NCBI RefSeq assembly: GCF_000340885.1
Contig: NC_020291.1
Coordinates: forward strand, 5,767,501 to 5,831,500
DNA length: 64,000 bases
Reading direction: 5' to 3'
Origin: Clostridium saccharoperbutylacetonicum N1-4(HMT)
GTDB lineage: Bacteria; Bacillota; Clostridia; Clostridiales; Clostridiaceae
Position 1 is the first letter of the stretch. Each line of letters starts with the position of its first letter. Below the pieces are notes generated by a model, which was not told the origin of the DNA, did not search any database, and saw only the letters and a list, made by a program, of their open reading frames with translations. The position numbers and the translations under genes were made by a program. Positions 43,135 through 52,211 of the stretch are shown piece after piece.

Positions 43135-44553
43135 ATGCAAAAAACTAAAATGATTTTTACAATTGGTCCAGCAAGTGATAATGAAGAAACATTAAGAAAG
43201 TTTATTGAAATTGGGATGAGTGCTGCAAGATTAAACTTTTCTCATGGTACACACGAAACACATAAAGAAAAAATCGAATTAATTCAACGTATTCGTAAGG
43301 ATATGAATTCTGCTACAGCTATTGTCCTGGATATTAAAGGACCAAAGATTAGAACTCATAATTTCATTAATGATGGTGTAACGCTTAATGACGGAGATAA
43401 TTTTGATTTCATTTGTGGCGAAGAAATACTTGGTGATGAAAAAAGATGTTCTATTTCATATGATATCCTTTATCAAGACATAAAGGTTGGTGGAAAGATT
43501 CTTGTCGATGATGGTTTATTAAAATTTAAAGTTACTGGTGTCGATGAAAAAACTATACATACAAAAGTTATTGTTGGTGGAATGATTAAAAATCATAAAG
43601 GTGTTAATGTCCCTAATGTTGTTATAAAATTGCCATCAATTACTGAAAAAGATATTGAAGATATTAAATTTGGATGTAAGATGGGTGTTGACTTTATAGC
43701 CGCTTCTTTCATAAGAAAAGCTAGCGATATCCTTGATGTAAAAAAAGTGCTTAAAGAAAATAATGGTGGGCATATCAAAGTTATAGCTAAAATAGAAAAT
43801 CAAGAAGGCGTAGATAACATAGATTCTATAATCGAAGTTACCGATGCTGTAATGGTTGCTAGAGGAGATATGGGAGTTGAAATTCCAATTCAAAGAGTTC
43901 CTATAATCCAAAAAATGATCATAAAAAAATGTAATGAAGCTAATAAAGTTGTTATAACCGCAACTCAAATGCTTGATTCAATGATTAGAAATTCACTTCC
44001 AACAAGAGCTGAAGCAAGTGATATTTGTAATGCTATTTTTGATGGTACTGATGCAATAATGCTAAGTGGAGAAAGTGCTTCTGGTCTTTTCCCAATAGAT
44101 GCTGCAAAAACAATGTCAAAAATTGCTCAAGAAGCTGAAGAATATTTAGATTATGACCACTTAACTTCAAGACTTAGAGAGCCATCTCTTAACGATTATG
44201 CTTCTGCAATAAGCTACTCAGCTTGTAGAACTGCAAATATGTTACATGCAAAAGCTATTGTTGCTGCAACTAAGAGTGGTGCAACTGCTAAAATTCTTTC
44301 AAGATATAGAGTTAAAGCTCCAATTATAGCTATAACACCATACGACCAAGTAAGAAGAAGCTTAAACTTAAGTTTTGGAATATGCCCTATGAAATGTGAT
44401 ATGTTTAATACAACAGATCAAATTTTAGAAGAAGCTAAGAATATATTACACGAATTAGGTATAACTCAACCTGGAGATGACATAATTGTAGCTGCTGGAA
44501 TGCCAACAACTCATACTGGTGGAACTAATATGCTAAAGATAGAAAAGATCTAA
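43135..44553 (+). CDS. pyk: Pyruvate kinase
   Basis: A 472-residue glycolytic enzyme converting PEP and ADP to pyruvate and ATP. MIFTIGPASDN and ARLNFSHG open the barrel. The signature IKFGCKMGVDFIAASFIRKA and the catalytic IAKIENQEGVDN and VMVARGDMGVEIP segments follow. It lacks the C-terminal PEP-utiliser extension found in Bacillus. GTGAGGTG precedes the ATG. It stands alone on the plus strand, convergent with the S1 gene. Confidence 0.97.
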   Translation: MQKTKMIFTIGPASDNEETLRKFIEIGMSAARLNFSHGTHETHKEKIELIQRIRKDMNSATAIVLDIKGPKIRTHNFINDGVTLNDGDNFDFICGEEILGDEKRCSISYDILYQDIKVGGKILVDDGLLKFKVTGVDEKTIHTKVIVGGMIKNHKGVNVPNVVIKLPSITEKDIEDIKFGCKMGVDFIAASFIRKASDILDVKKVLKENNGGHIKVIAKIENQEGVDNIDSIIEVTDAVMVARGDMGVEIPIQRVPIIQKMIIKKCNEANKVVITATQMLDSMIRNSLPTRAEASDICNAIFDGTDAIMLSGESASGLFPIDAAKTMSKIAQEAEEYLDYDHLTSRLREPSLNDYASAISYSACRTANMLHAKAIVAATKSGATAKILSRYRVKAPIIAITPYDQVRRSLNLSFGICPMKCDMFNTTDQILEEAKNILHELGITQPGDDIIVAAGMPTTHTGGTNMLKIEKI

Positions 44554-44571
44554 TTTATTTCATTAAATTAT

Positions 44572-44603
44572 AATACCCAATGCACAATTGTGCATTGGGT
44601 ATT
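44572..44603. terminator. Shared terminator of convergent pyk and S1 genes
   Basis: A perfect 32-base palindrome with arms AATACCCAATGCACAA and TTGTGCATTGGGTATT, between two convergent stops 61 bases apart. Confidence 0.9.
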
Positions 44604-44614
44604 CCAATTCTAAT

Positions 44615-45772
44615 TTATTCAAATTTAAATCCTTTAAGCAAATCACCTAATGATGTTCCTGCTTCGTCTTCATCACTATCTATATAGTTCAAATATTCTT
44701 TACTACTTTCTATTGCATCTTTTATGCTTAAAGATATTCTCTTATCTTCTTTATTATAATTCAATACCTTTACCTTTACTTTTTGTCCAAGTTCCAATAC
44801 ATCTGAAGCTTTTGCTATATTTTCATTAGTAATTTCAGTAATATGAACTAACCCTTCTATACCATCAAATAATTCAACAAATGCTCCAAAATTAGTAAGG
44901 CGTGCAACTTTACCTTCGAATATTTCTCCTTCTTTAATATCGTTGCTATGTATTGTCCAAGGTTCTTTAGTTACGTCTTTTAATATTAAAGATAATTTTT
45001 GATTTTTTCTATCAACATTACCTATGAACACTTCGACATTATCACCTTCTTTAACTACATCTTCAGGTTTGTTTACCCTTTCCCATGATAAGTCTGAAAT
45101 GTGAATTAAGCCTTCAACTCCACCAATATCTACAAAAGCTCCAAATTTAACTAATTTTTTAACAATACCAGTTTTCTTTTCGCCTTCCTTTAAACTTTCC
45201 CAAATAATTTTTTTATTTTTATTATATTCTTCTTCCTCGATTACTCTTCTTGACCCTACTATTTTATTGTTTCTAAGATCTAGTTCTGTTATTCTTATTT
45301 CTAATTCTTTTCCAACTAAAGTGTTAAGTTCAACTCTCTGTCTACCTGCAAGTGACCCTGGAATAAATATTCTTATATTTCCATAATAAGCAATTACTCC
45401 ACCTTTAGTTTCTTCTTTAATTTTTACAGTAATATTTTTTTGATTTTTATAAAACTCTTCTATATCTTCTTTTTCTTTAATTTGTAGAGCTCTAACTAAA
45501 GAAAGCTCAACATAACCTTCTCCATCATTTGGAGATATTACATATACATCAATTTCATCATCTTTGCTAAGAACTTCCCTTGGATCTTTTCCATCCAATG
45601 ATATTTCTTCCTTTGATATTAAACCATCAAAAGCATAGTTTATGTTAACAGATGCTTCCTTGTCATTAACATCTATTACTGTACCTTTTAAAATATCACC
45701 CATATTTAACTTCTTTACATCATATTCTTTTAAAAGTTCTTTCATGCTGTCTTGTACTTCTTCATTAAGCAT
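44615..45772 (-). CDS. rpsA: S1 RNA-binding domain protein (ribosomal protein S1-like)
   Basis: A 385-residue protein with four S1 repeats: about 18-85, 105-175, 190-258 and 275-345, each with the G.V...... GAFVD/E..G.EGL.H IS pattern. The last two are strongest (VKFGAFVDIGGVEGLIHISDLSW and LTNFGAFVELFDGIEGLVHITEI). A short acidic tail follows. It binds mRNA and may help initiation. It stands alone rather than fused to ispH as in some clostridia, so it could be a second S1 copy. Confidence 0.88.
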   Translation of the reverse strand: MLNEEVQDSMKELLKEYDVKKLNMGDILKGTVIDVNDKEASVNINYAFDGLISKEEISLDGKDPREVLSKDDEIDVYVISPNDGEGYVELSLVRALQIKEKEDIEEFYKNQKNITVKIKEETKGGVIAYYGNIRIFIPGSLAGRQRVELNTLVGKELEIRITELDLRNNKIVGSRRVIEEEEYNKNKKIIWESLKEGEKKTGIVKKLVKFGAFVDIGGVEGLIHISDLSWERVNKPEDVVKEGDNVEVFIGNVDRKNQKLSLILKDVTKEPWTIHSNDIKEGEIFEGKVARLTNFGAFVELFDGIEGLVHITEITNENIAKASDVLELGQKVKVKVLNYNKEDKRISLSIKDAIESSKEYLNYIDSDEDEAGTSLGDLLKGFKFE

Positions 45773-45970
45773 TATATAATCACTCCTTAATTATGATTTA
45801 TCTATTACAATATTAATCCAATAAAAACTTTTATACAATAGTTACTTATTCTTATTTCTATTCCCATTTCAAACTACTAAACTTGCTATTAAAATCAATT
45901 TTAATAATAAAAGTTATTAAATACCATTTAAAGCAATAGAAAATACTATTATTAAAGAGATAACTTAACC

Positions 45971-45992
45971 TATATTGAGCATATTCAATATA
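45971..45992. promoter_or_regulatory. Inverted repeat upstream of the PspA operon promoter
   Basis: Perfect 8-base arms TATATTGA and TCAATATA with a 6-base centre, about 40 bases before the -35. It could be an operator; no family is assigned, and AT-rich DNA makes chance matches more likely. Confidence 0.4.
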
Positions 45993-46029
45993 ATCACATT
46001 TTTTAATCACTTTTAACCCAATTCCCATA

Positions 46030-46058
46030 TTGTGTATGATGATTCTTTTTTATATAAT
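46030..46058 (+). promoter_or_regulatory. Putative promoter of the Ser-rich/PspA/Cys-cluster operon
   Basis: TTGTGT (46030-46035), a 17-base spacer and perfect TATAAT (46053-46058). The predicted transcript starts about 25 bases before the ATT-start gene. Confidence 0.65.
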
Positions 46059-46088
46059 AAATACATAATCTTTTAGGGGGCGATCACT

Positions 46089-46766
46089 ATTCATAAGATT
46101 AACAAGAAATATGTATTAACTTTACTATTAACATTTATATTTACATTTTCAAGTTTACCAATTTATACACTACATATTACTAATATAAATCCATCTGATA
46201 GTACCACAGTATTTGCTAAATCTAGTGGTGGTAAATCGAGCTCTAGCAGCAGTAGTAAATCAAGTTCTAGCAGTTCAAAATCAAGTAGTGGATTTAGCTC
46301 CGGTTCCTTTAAAAGTTCGTCTGGCAGTTCTTCATCGAGTACAGACAAAGATTCCACTAGTTCTAAAAGTGCTGAAGGATTTAAATCTGGTAATTATTCA
46401 AATAGTAATAGCAGTAATAGTGATAACGCCTCTTCAAAATCAGATTCTAGCACTACATCAACAAGTGATGGTGCTTCAAAGGGCTTCCATAGTGGTTCAT
46501 ACTCAGCTACTGATAATGGTAATTCTTCAGGAGATTCTTCAAAATCTTCTAATTCTGCTAATAACAGCAGTAATAACACTCAAACATATAACAGCGGTGG
46601 TTATGGACATAGCTCATTTTGGCCATCCTTTGGATGGGGTGGTGGATACTATAGGCCATTTTATTTTGGATCACCATTAAGTTCATTAATTAATTCTTTA
46701 ATTCTAGCTGGTATCTTTATATTAGCTATTATATTAATAAAAAAATACTTAAATAAAAGAAAATAA
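46089..46766 (+). CDS. Ser/Gly-rich membrane protein with apparent ATT start
   Basis: A 225-codon frame bounded by TAG at 46074-46076 and TAA at 46764-46766, with no ATG, GTG or TTG in frame. The ribosome binding site AGGGGG (46075-46080) is 8 bases before ATT (46089), which I take as the start. The protein has a signal-like N-terminus (hydrophobic at about 8-30), a low-complexity Ser/Gly/Asn/Lys stretch (about 44-165), an aromatic/Gly-rich patch (SFWPSFGWGGGYYRPFYFG) and a C-terminal membrane segment followed by KKYLNKRK. It is 24 bases before pspA. No family is recognised. A G-to-T change of a former ATG is an alternative explanation. Confidence 0.72.
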   Translation: MHKINKKYVLTLLLTFIFTFSSLPIYTLHITNINPSDSTTVFAKSSGGKSSSSSSSKSSSSSSKSSSGFSSGSFKSSSGSSSSSTDKDSTSSKSAEGFKSGNYSNSNSSNSDNASSKSDSSTTSTSDGASKGFHSGSYSATDNGNSSGDSSKSSNSANNSSNNTQTYNSGGYGHSSFWPSFGWGGGYYRPFYFGSPLSSLINSLILAGIFILAIILIKKYLNKRK

Positions 46767-46790
46767 TTTGTAAATTTTGGAGGTATTAAT

Positions 46791-47444
46791 ATGGGAATTT
46801 TCACAAGAATGTCAAACATGATCAAGGCAAAGGTTAACGATACATTAGATGAGATGGAGGATCCAGTTGAATTATTAGATCAAAAATTAAGAGATATGGA
46901 TGAACAATTTAACAAAGCAAAATTAAGTTCAGCTCAAATTCTAGGCAACGTTCATGAAATTGAAAAAAAATTAGAGTTGGCTAAAAAAGAATCTGAAGAT
47001 TATGATCAAAAAGTAAAATTAGCTTTAAGCAAAGGTAATGAAGATTTAGCTAAAAGAGCATTAGCAAAAAAAGTTGAAACAGATAAGAAAGTTTCTTCAT
47101 TGCAAGCAAGCTATGATAATTCTAAAACTCAAGCTGAAACATTAAAAGCAAACCTTCGTGCTCTAGAAGAAGAAATTACAAAAACTAGGAACTATAGAGA
47201 TGAAGCTGCAGCAAGATTTGCAAATGCAGAAGCTTCTCAAAAGGTCAATGAAGTTCTTGCAAATGTTCAAACAAAAAGTAACTCAATTCAAATCGACAGT
47301 ATAGAAAGAAAAATTCAAAGAAAAGAATCTCTTGCACAAGGTTTGGGAGAATTAAGAGACTTAGATAATTTTGATAGTGAATTTGAAAAGTTAGATGAAG
47401 TTGATTTAGATCTTGAACTTGCAAAATACAAAACTAATAGCTAG
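46791..47444 (+). CDS. PspA/IM30 family envelope-stress protein
   Basis: A 217-residue protein with the PspA start (MGIFTRMSNMIKAKVNDTLDEMEDPVELLDQKLRDM) and a long coiled coil of charged heptads (about 28-190). PspA proteins polymerise on the inner face of the membrane and protect it under stress. GGAGG lies 9 bases before the ATG. There is no pspB/pspC or pspF here; the partners are an unusual Ser-rich membrane protein and a Cys-cluster protein. Confidence 0.92.
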   Translation: MGIFTRMSNMIKAKVNDTLDEMEDPVELLDQKLRDMDEQFNKAKLSSAQILGNVHEIEKKLELAKKESEDYDQKVKLALSKGNEDLAKRALAKKVETDKKVSSLQASYDNSKTQAETLKANLRALEEEITKTRNYRDEAAARFANAEASQKVNEVLANVQTKSNSIQIDSIERKIQRKESLAQGLGELRDLDNFDSEFEKLDEVDLDLELAKYKTNS

Positions 47445-47455
47445 GTTGTGATACG

Positions 47456-48109
47456 ATGGACAATAAAGATATTGATTTTATTAATTCAGAAAGAAGACAT
47501 TGGGGAAAAATATATACTGATATAGCTTATGCAATAAATGAAATATCCCCATTCCTTTCTGAAAAAGATTTAAATTCAAGAAAATATTTTTCAAAAGCTT
47601 CAGTTCTTCAGCAATACACTAAACTTTTAGATTCTGCTGAAGCTGATTGTAAAAAGAAATCGTTCTTTTCAATGTTTACTTCAAGCCCTTCAATTAGTCT
47701 TCTTCAAGATTATAAGACTAAAAATATGGAAACCTTTAATCAATTAGAAAAATGTTCAAGCTGTGAATGCTTAAGCTGTAGTTTTGAATGTAATTTCAAA
47801 AAATGCTCTGGCTGTAGAAAAGGTTCAAAGATTTACTCATGTGATAGAAAAAGAGTTAATGTGAGAAAGTTTGACAGTTACACAATTGATTTAACTAACA
47901 ATGAAACTGGTCGTTCTTCAAGATATGAAGTATTAGCCATGGTAGAAGATTGTTCTTTAGACAACCTATACATCTTACTAGAAAACATGAATGATTCCAA
48001 TGATAAACTAGTATTATACTATTATCCTGGAATTAAAGAAGATTCCTATGGTGAAATAACAGATCCTAATGAATTCGACTTTATAGTTGAAACTTATCAA
48101 AATTCATAA
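47456..48109 (+). CDS. Cys-cluster protein of the PspA operon, 217 aa
   Basis: I do not recognise this family with confidence. The N-terminal 95 residues are helical. A dense cysteine cluster follows at residues 100, 103, 105, 108, 112, 117, 120 and 129, which looks like a metal-binding (zinc or iron) knuckle. The C-terminal part (about 135-217) is beta-rich and acidic (ITDPNEFDFIVETYQ). There is no membrane segment. It follows pspA by 11 bases with a weak ribosome binding site (AGGTTGTGA), so it is probably translated with it. A regulatory or partner role is inferred. Confidence 0.8.
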   Translation: MDNKDIDFINSERRHWGKIYTDIAYAINEISPFLSEKDLNSRKYFSKASVLQQYTKLLDSAEADCKKKSFFSMFTSSPSISLLQDYKTKNMETFNQLEKCSSCECLSCSFECNFKKCSGCRKGSKIYSCDRKRVNVRKFDSYTIDLTNNETGRSSRYEVLAMVEDCSLDNLYILLENMNDSNDKLVLYYYPGIKEDSYGEITDPNEFDFIVETYQNS

Positions 48110-48120
48110 CAGCCAAAATA

Positions 48121-48164
48121 AATAAACTATTGTTTTCCTATTTCATCGAAAACAATAGTTTATT
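48121..48164. terminator. Terminator after the PspA operon
   Basis: AATAAACTATTGTTTTC (48121-48137) and GAAAACAATAGTTTATT (48148-48164), a 17-base stem with a 10-base loop between convergent genes. Confidence 0.85.
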
Positions 48165-48235
48165 CACTTCTAATACCATTATTGAATTTCTAAACTAGAT
48201 TCTATAGTTTGTACATTTAGTCATCAGTATTTCTA

Positions 48236-48685
48236 TTATCCTTCATCATACATTAAAAATTGTTGAACTTCTAAATGCTTCCTTCTTTCCATCTCATTAA
48301 AACAATAATTTATTATATCACTTCTTTTTATTATTCCTATAAAAGTTCCTTCATCATCTGTTACAGGTACAAAATTTTGACTTACTGCTAATGATATTAA
48401 ACTTTCTATATTAGAGGTTATAGAAACAGATTTGTGATTTATTCTTCTTGGAATCTCCTTAACCTTAATAGATTCTGTATTCTTAAAATTTAAATTGTGC
48501 GTATTTTTTAATTTCCACAATAAATCACCTTCAGTTAGTGTTCCAACATACTTCCCTTCTCTGTCTATAATCGGTATTGCTGTATATCCATGGTGTTCCA
48601 TTCTCTCCATAACCTGTCTCATTGTTGACTCTTGATTTTCGCATACGACTTCATGCTTAGGTGTAAGAAAAAAGGCTATATTCAT
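48236..48685 (-). CDS. CBS-domain pair protein
   Basis: A 149-residue protein made of two CBS motifs (about 10-65 and 85-140: GYTAIPIIDREGKYVGTLTEGDLL and NFVPVTDDEGTFIGIIKRSDII). Such stand-alone Bateman modules bind adenosyl nucleotides and often regulate a partner, not evident here. The ATG at 48685 has AAGGA upstream and is preferred to a start ten codons earlier. Confidence 0.87.
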   Translation of the reverse strand: MNIAFFLTPKHEVVCENQESTMRQVMERMEHHGYTAIPIIDREGKYVGTLTEGDLLWKLKNTHNLNFKNTESIKVKEIPRRINHKSVSITSNIESLISLAVSQNFVPVTDDEGTFIGIIKRSDIINYCFNEMERRKHLEVQQFLMYDEG

Positions 48686-48809
48686 AAATAAAATCCTTTC
48701 CTTAATTGTATTCATTTGATTTTTGTTTATAAATCTATTTTATCATACTTCAAATAAAAATTCTCCAGGTAAACCATTGCTTATTAGTAAATATTCGTTT
48801 ATTCGGCTT

Positions 48810-49715
48810 TTAACTTCTGCTATTCTCTAATTTATAAATGTAATCTAGATATTTCTCATTTTTTAAAATACTATTAACCTCACAATACCCTTCTTCTCCC
48901 TGAAGAGTTTTTTTAACTATAACTTCGCATAAAATATTACTTTTACACTTTGGACATGTACCTACCGCTGCAAATCTCCAATTTAAAAGTTTTATTTCTG
49001 TTTCTAGTTCAATTTTCTTTCCGCACTTAGGACATTTTAACATTAGTTTTTCCTCTTCAATTTTTACATCTTCTAAATTTGATAAATGTATAGCTGGCAT
49101 ATTATAAATATCTTTAACTATATAATTATTAATAATTCTCGAATTATATACTCTTCTAAATACTTCTACTGTATATTTTGCATCATTTAATGCATCATGC
49201 AATTTTGTATCATCAACCTTAATTTTCAATTCATCTAAAGCTACTTTTAATCCTAATGCATTTTTATGTCCTAATATTTTTGAAACATATTCTTGAACAT
49301 CCAAATATTCGTTTAACCATTTTAAATCACTAAATTTATAATAATTTGCATTTATAATTAATTCTGCAATATCATCTTTAGCCCAAGAACATAAAATATC
49401 CCCTTCTTCAAACATGCCTTTTAATTTATTTATAGCTTCTTCAAAAGGTACTCCTTTCTCATCAAGAATATCCTGATTTATCTTTGTTATCTCTGTTACT
49501 ACAGGATTAATTACTGGAAATATTGTAGGTTTAACGTACTCTCTAAATTCACTTATTGGTTTCATATATTTATCAACTTTTATAGCACCTATTTCAATAA
49601 TTTCATTTTCAATTCCAACATTTTTGAAATCTCCATATCTCTCAAAGAAATCCTTATGATAATTTGTTATATTTTTCAAATTATTAAATTCTAAATCAAT
49701 AATAATGTACCCCAT
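48810..49715 (-). CDS. DEDDh 3'-5' exonuclease with C-terminal zinc ribbon
   Basis: A 301-residue DnaQ-like exonuclease. Exo I is IIIDLEFN at the start with EIGAIKV, Exo II near residue 110 and Exo III is KLHDALNDAKYTVEVF. The tail carries a four-Cys ribbon (CPKCGKK and CPKCKSN, about 225-260), which can bind zinc. It resembles KapD/inhibitor-type stand-alone exonucleases. It lies 25 bases after the membrane MutS-like gene, with which it may be transcribed. Confidence 0.85.
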   Translation of the reverse strand: MGYIIIDLEFNNLKNITNYHKDFFERYGDFKNVGIENEIIEIGAIKVDKYMKPISEFREYVKPTIFPVINPVVTEITKINQDILDEKGVPFEEAINKLKGMFEEGDILCSWAKDDIAELIINANYYKFSDLKWLNEYLDVQEYVSKILGHKNALGLKVALDELKIKVDDTKLHDALNDAKYTVEVFRRVYNSRIINNYIVKDIYNMPAIHLSNLEDVKIEEEKLMLKCPKCGKKIELETEIKLLNWRFAAVGTCPKCKSNILCEVIVKKTLQGEEGYCEVNSILKNEKYLDYIYKLENSRS

Positions 49716-49740
49716 ATTTAATCCTTTCTAATCTTTATAT

Positions 49741-51543
49741 TTATTTTTCAATCTCAATCCCAATCCCAGCTAACTTCATTAGCTGGATTGCATTTTGTGT
49801 TTCACTTTTTCCTCTTCTTAATATATAATCGAATTTTATTTTATTTTTTTCATAGAATTCTCTAAAATTATAATTCACTATTCTTCTATCTTCATTTTCT
49901 AAATCACATAATTCTAAATCATGAGTTGAAACAAGGCCAAATCCCCCATATTGAATCAACTGCTTTATAAGAACAGTAGCTCCAGTATGCCTATCCTTTG
50001 AATTTGTTCCTTTAAATATCTCATCCAAAAGAAAGAATATTTTTTCTCCTTTTTTACATGCTTCTATTAAAATTTTTATTCTTAAAATTTCTGCATAAAA
50101 TGAAGAAATGCTTTCTTCTAAATTATCCTTTGTTCTCATACAGGTATATACATTCATAATTCCACAAGAAAATTTTTCTGCACACACTGGTGCCCCTATA
50201 TAACTAAGTATCAAGTTAACTCCTATCGTTCTTAAAAATGTACTTTTCCCTGACATATTAGAACCTGTAATTAATGCAACTCTTCGATTATCAATTAGTG
50301 AAAAGGAGTTTTTAACTGCTCTTTTTCCTAAAAGTGGATGCCCTATAACTGCTCCTTCTACTCCATCAGTATCTAATATTACTGGATAAATCCACTTATC
50401 ATTTTCAAAGGATAAATTACTAATACTACTTAAAGCATCTATTTCATGCATAACATCAAGCCAAATATCTAACTTGTCACCATTTTTTTCTCTCCATTTT
50501 TCTAAACTACTCATTAGAAATACATCTAGAAAAATTATGATATTGAATAAAAGATAATATGCATTATAAGAACTATTTCCTGCCCAATCTACTATCTTGG
50601 AAAACTTTTTCATTTCTTCAGTACAGCTGGTGGTTTCACTTCTCAATTTATCCTGCAATCTTTTCAAATAGATAGAATTAAAATTTTCATTTTCAATAAG
50701 TTCAAGAATTCTGCTATAACTATAGATTGCACACTTTGTATTTTCAAATAATTTTATTTCCTCTTTTATACCTTTAGACATTATCTTAATAACTAAATAA
50801 TTAACCATAAGATCTAATAATAGAAAAGCTGCTGGAATTTTTTGTACTGCTATTAAGTATATTGAGCAAAGTGTTACAAAAATAAAAGTACATGCAATAG
50901 CAATTCTTAAATAACTTGAAGACTCACTCACTTTACTCCACTTAAGCAAACCATTTAAATCTATATCTTTTGATCTTTTTAGTTTTCCTTCAACAATTAA
51001 CTTTTGCCTCCATGAAACCTTTTCTCCTAGTTCCTTTATAGCCTCCTGTCTTTCTCTTATTTCTTGTACAACTAATATTTTTTCCTTCTTTAGTACTCTT
51101 GATAATTCTTCACGACCACCTTTAGTCACTGTAGAATTAATATATTGAAAGACCGAATTATTCCCAAATATATCTAAATCGTTTATAAAGGAATGTTTAT
51201 TGTCTAAATACTCCTCTCCATTATCTTTAAAATATTTAAATTCACCATTTAATCTTTTAATTCCCTCTTCATTTATTTCTACTAGCAAATCAAGTTTCTT
51301 TTTACATTCAAATATATTATTATGATAAAATACTAATGCTAAAAATATAATCGAAAAAATTATAGTTACTAGTATAATTGTCTTTAAACTATTTTGAGTA
51401 TATAATATATAATCAATTACAACCGCTAGAATCACTACAACAAGTCTACTCCATCCAACTATACTTACTTTTACATTTAGCTCTTGGCTTTCTTTCCTAT
51501 TCTTCTTAATATTATTTTCATAAAATTCTTCAGCTAAAACCAT
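49741..51543 (-). CDS. Membrane-anchored MutS-family ATPase
   Basis: A 600-residue protein with the MutS domain V ATPase at about 390-600: Walker A ITGSNMSGKST, Walker B FFLLDEIFKGTNS and signature VSTHDLEL. It lacks the N-terminal mismatch-recognition domains of MutS. Instead there are paired hydrophobic segments near 30-75 and 215-255, so it should be membrane-bound. The substrate and role are unknown. GGAGG is 5 bases before the ATG. It precedes an exonuclease gene by 25 bases, which hints at a nucleic-acid role. Confidence 0.82.
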   Translation of the reverse strand: MVLAEEFYENNIKKNRKESQELNVKVSIVGWSRLVVVILAVVIDYILYTQNSLKTIILVTIIFSIIFLALVFYHNNIFECKKKLDLLVEINEEGIKRLNGEFKYFKDNGEEYLDNKHSFINDLDIFGNNSVFQYINSTVTKGGREELSRVLKKEKILVVQEIRERQEAIKELGEKVSWRQKLIVEGKLKRSKDIDLNGLLKWSKVSESSSYLRIAIACTFIFVTLCSIYLIAVQKIPAAFLLLDLMVNYLVIKIMSKGIKEEIKLFENTKCAIYSYSRILELIENENFNSIYLKRLQDKLRSETTSCTEEMKKFSKIVDWAGNSSYNAYYLLFNIIIFLDVFLMSSLEKWREKNGDKLDIWLDVMHEIDALSSISNLSFENDKWIYPVILDTDGVEGAVIGHPLLGKRAVKNSFSLIDNRRVALITGSNMSGKSTFLRTIGVNLILSYIGAPVCAEKFSCGIMNVYTCMRTKDNLEESISSFYAEILRIKILIEACKKGEKIFFLLDEIFKGTNSKDRHTGATVLIKQLIQYGGFGLVSTHDLELCDLENEDRRIVNYNFREFYEKNKIKFDYILRRGKSETQNAIQLMKLAGIGIEIEK

Positions 51544-51597
51544 ATTACCTCCTAATTATTATTTTCAATCTACTTCATTCATTAAAATGAATAATCT

Positions 51598-52065
51598 TTA
51601 TTCACAATTATTTTCTCTGAAAATATCTTTCGTCATTAATGCCATATCCATATCCATATCCTCATAAAAATTATTGTTCAGATAAAATTTACTTGTTCCA
51701 TTCCCTTTTGAAGTCACCAGAATAATTTTAGTTACATCAAGTTCTATTAACCGTTCTTCTAATGCATTAACCAACTCACTTCCTATTCCTTTCCCCTGAA
51801 GCTCATTAGAAATAAACAATTCTTTTAAGTTATAATGAATGCCATTATAATACTGCTCACAATTACCAAGGATAGCACCTTTAACATTTCCATCTTCAGC
51901 ATATAAAATTCCCACAAAATTTGGTGTCATATAAATATCGTTTAATCTTTTTTTAGCAGTTTCTAACGTCCATTTATCATTCCAAGGTTCATTGTTAAAT
52001 GCTTCCACAAAAAGTTCTGAACACTTTAATATATCTTCTTTATTAATCATAAAAATTTGACCCAA
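51598..52065 (-). CDS. GNAT family acetyltransferase
   Basis: A 155-residue N-acetyltransferase. The acetyl-CoA binding motif LFISNELQGKGIGSELVNALEERL is near residues 87-110, with the final beta strand SKFYLNNNFYED. The substrate is unknown. The start is a TTG at 52065: GGAGG lies 8 bases upstream, whereas the first ATG five codons later is too far from it. It is followed after about 50 bases by the MutS-like gene. Confidence 0.85.
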   Translation of the reverse strand: MGQIFMINKEDILKCSELFVEAFNNEPWNDKWTLETAKKRLNDIYMTPNFVGILYAEDGNVKGAILGNCEQYYNGIHYNLKELFISNELQGKGIGSELVNALEERLIELDVTKIILVTSKGNGTSKFYLNNNFYEDMDMDMALMTKDIFRENNCE

Positions 52066-52211
52066 AACACCTGCCTCCTATAATTTACTTAATCCAGTAA
52101 CAAGAATATTTTAAAATTTGATTTCCTACACAAGTTCATTTCCAGTTACTTACCATTTCAATAGTACCATTTTATATAATACATTTCAAACCTATTCATC
52201 TTTTATCCTTA

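Larger units (their letters stand above)
45773..46088 (+). other. Leader region of the PspA operon, no gene
   Basis: About 316 bp without an ORF. It contains a candidate operator palindrome TATATTGA-N6-TCAATATA (45971-45992) and a promoter at 46030-46058. Confidence 0.6.

Noticed and set aside
46163-46680. ORFs in other frames (46163-46357 minus, 46213-46680 plus, 46394-46579 minus)
   Set aside because: They arise from the repetitive Ser codons of the ATT-start gene; their products are simple Leu/Val or Glu/Leu strings with no ribosome binding site.
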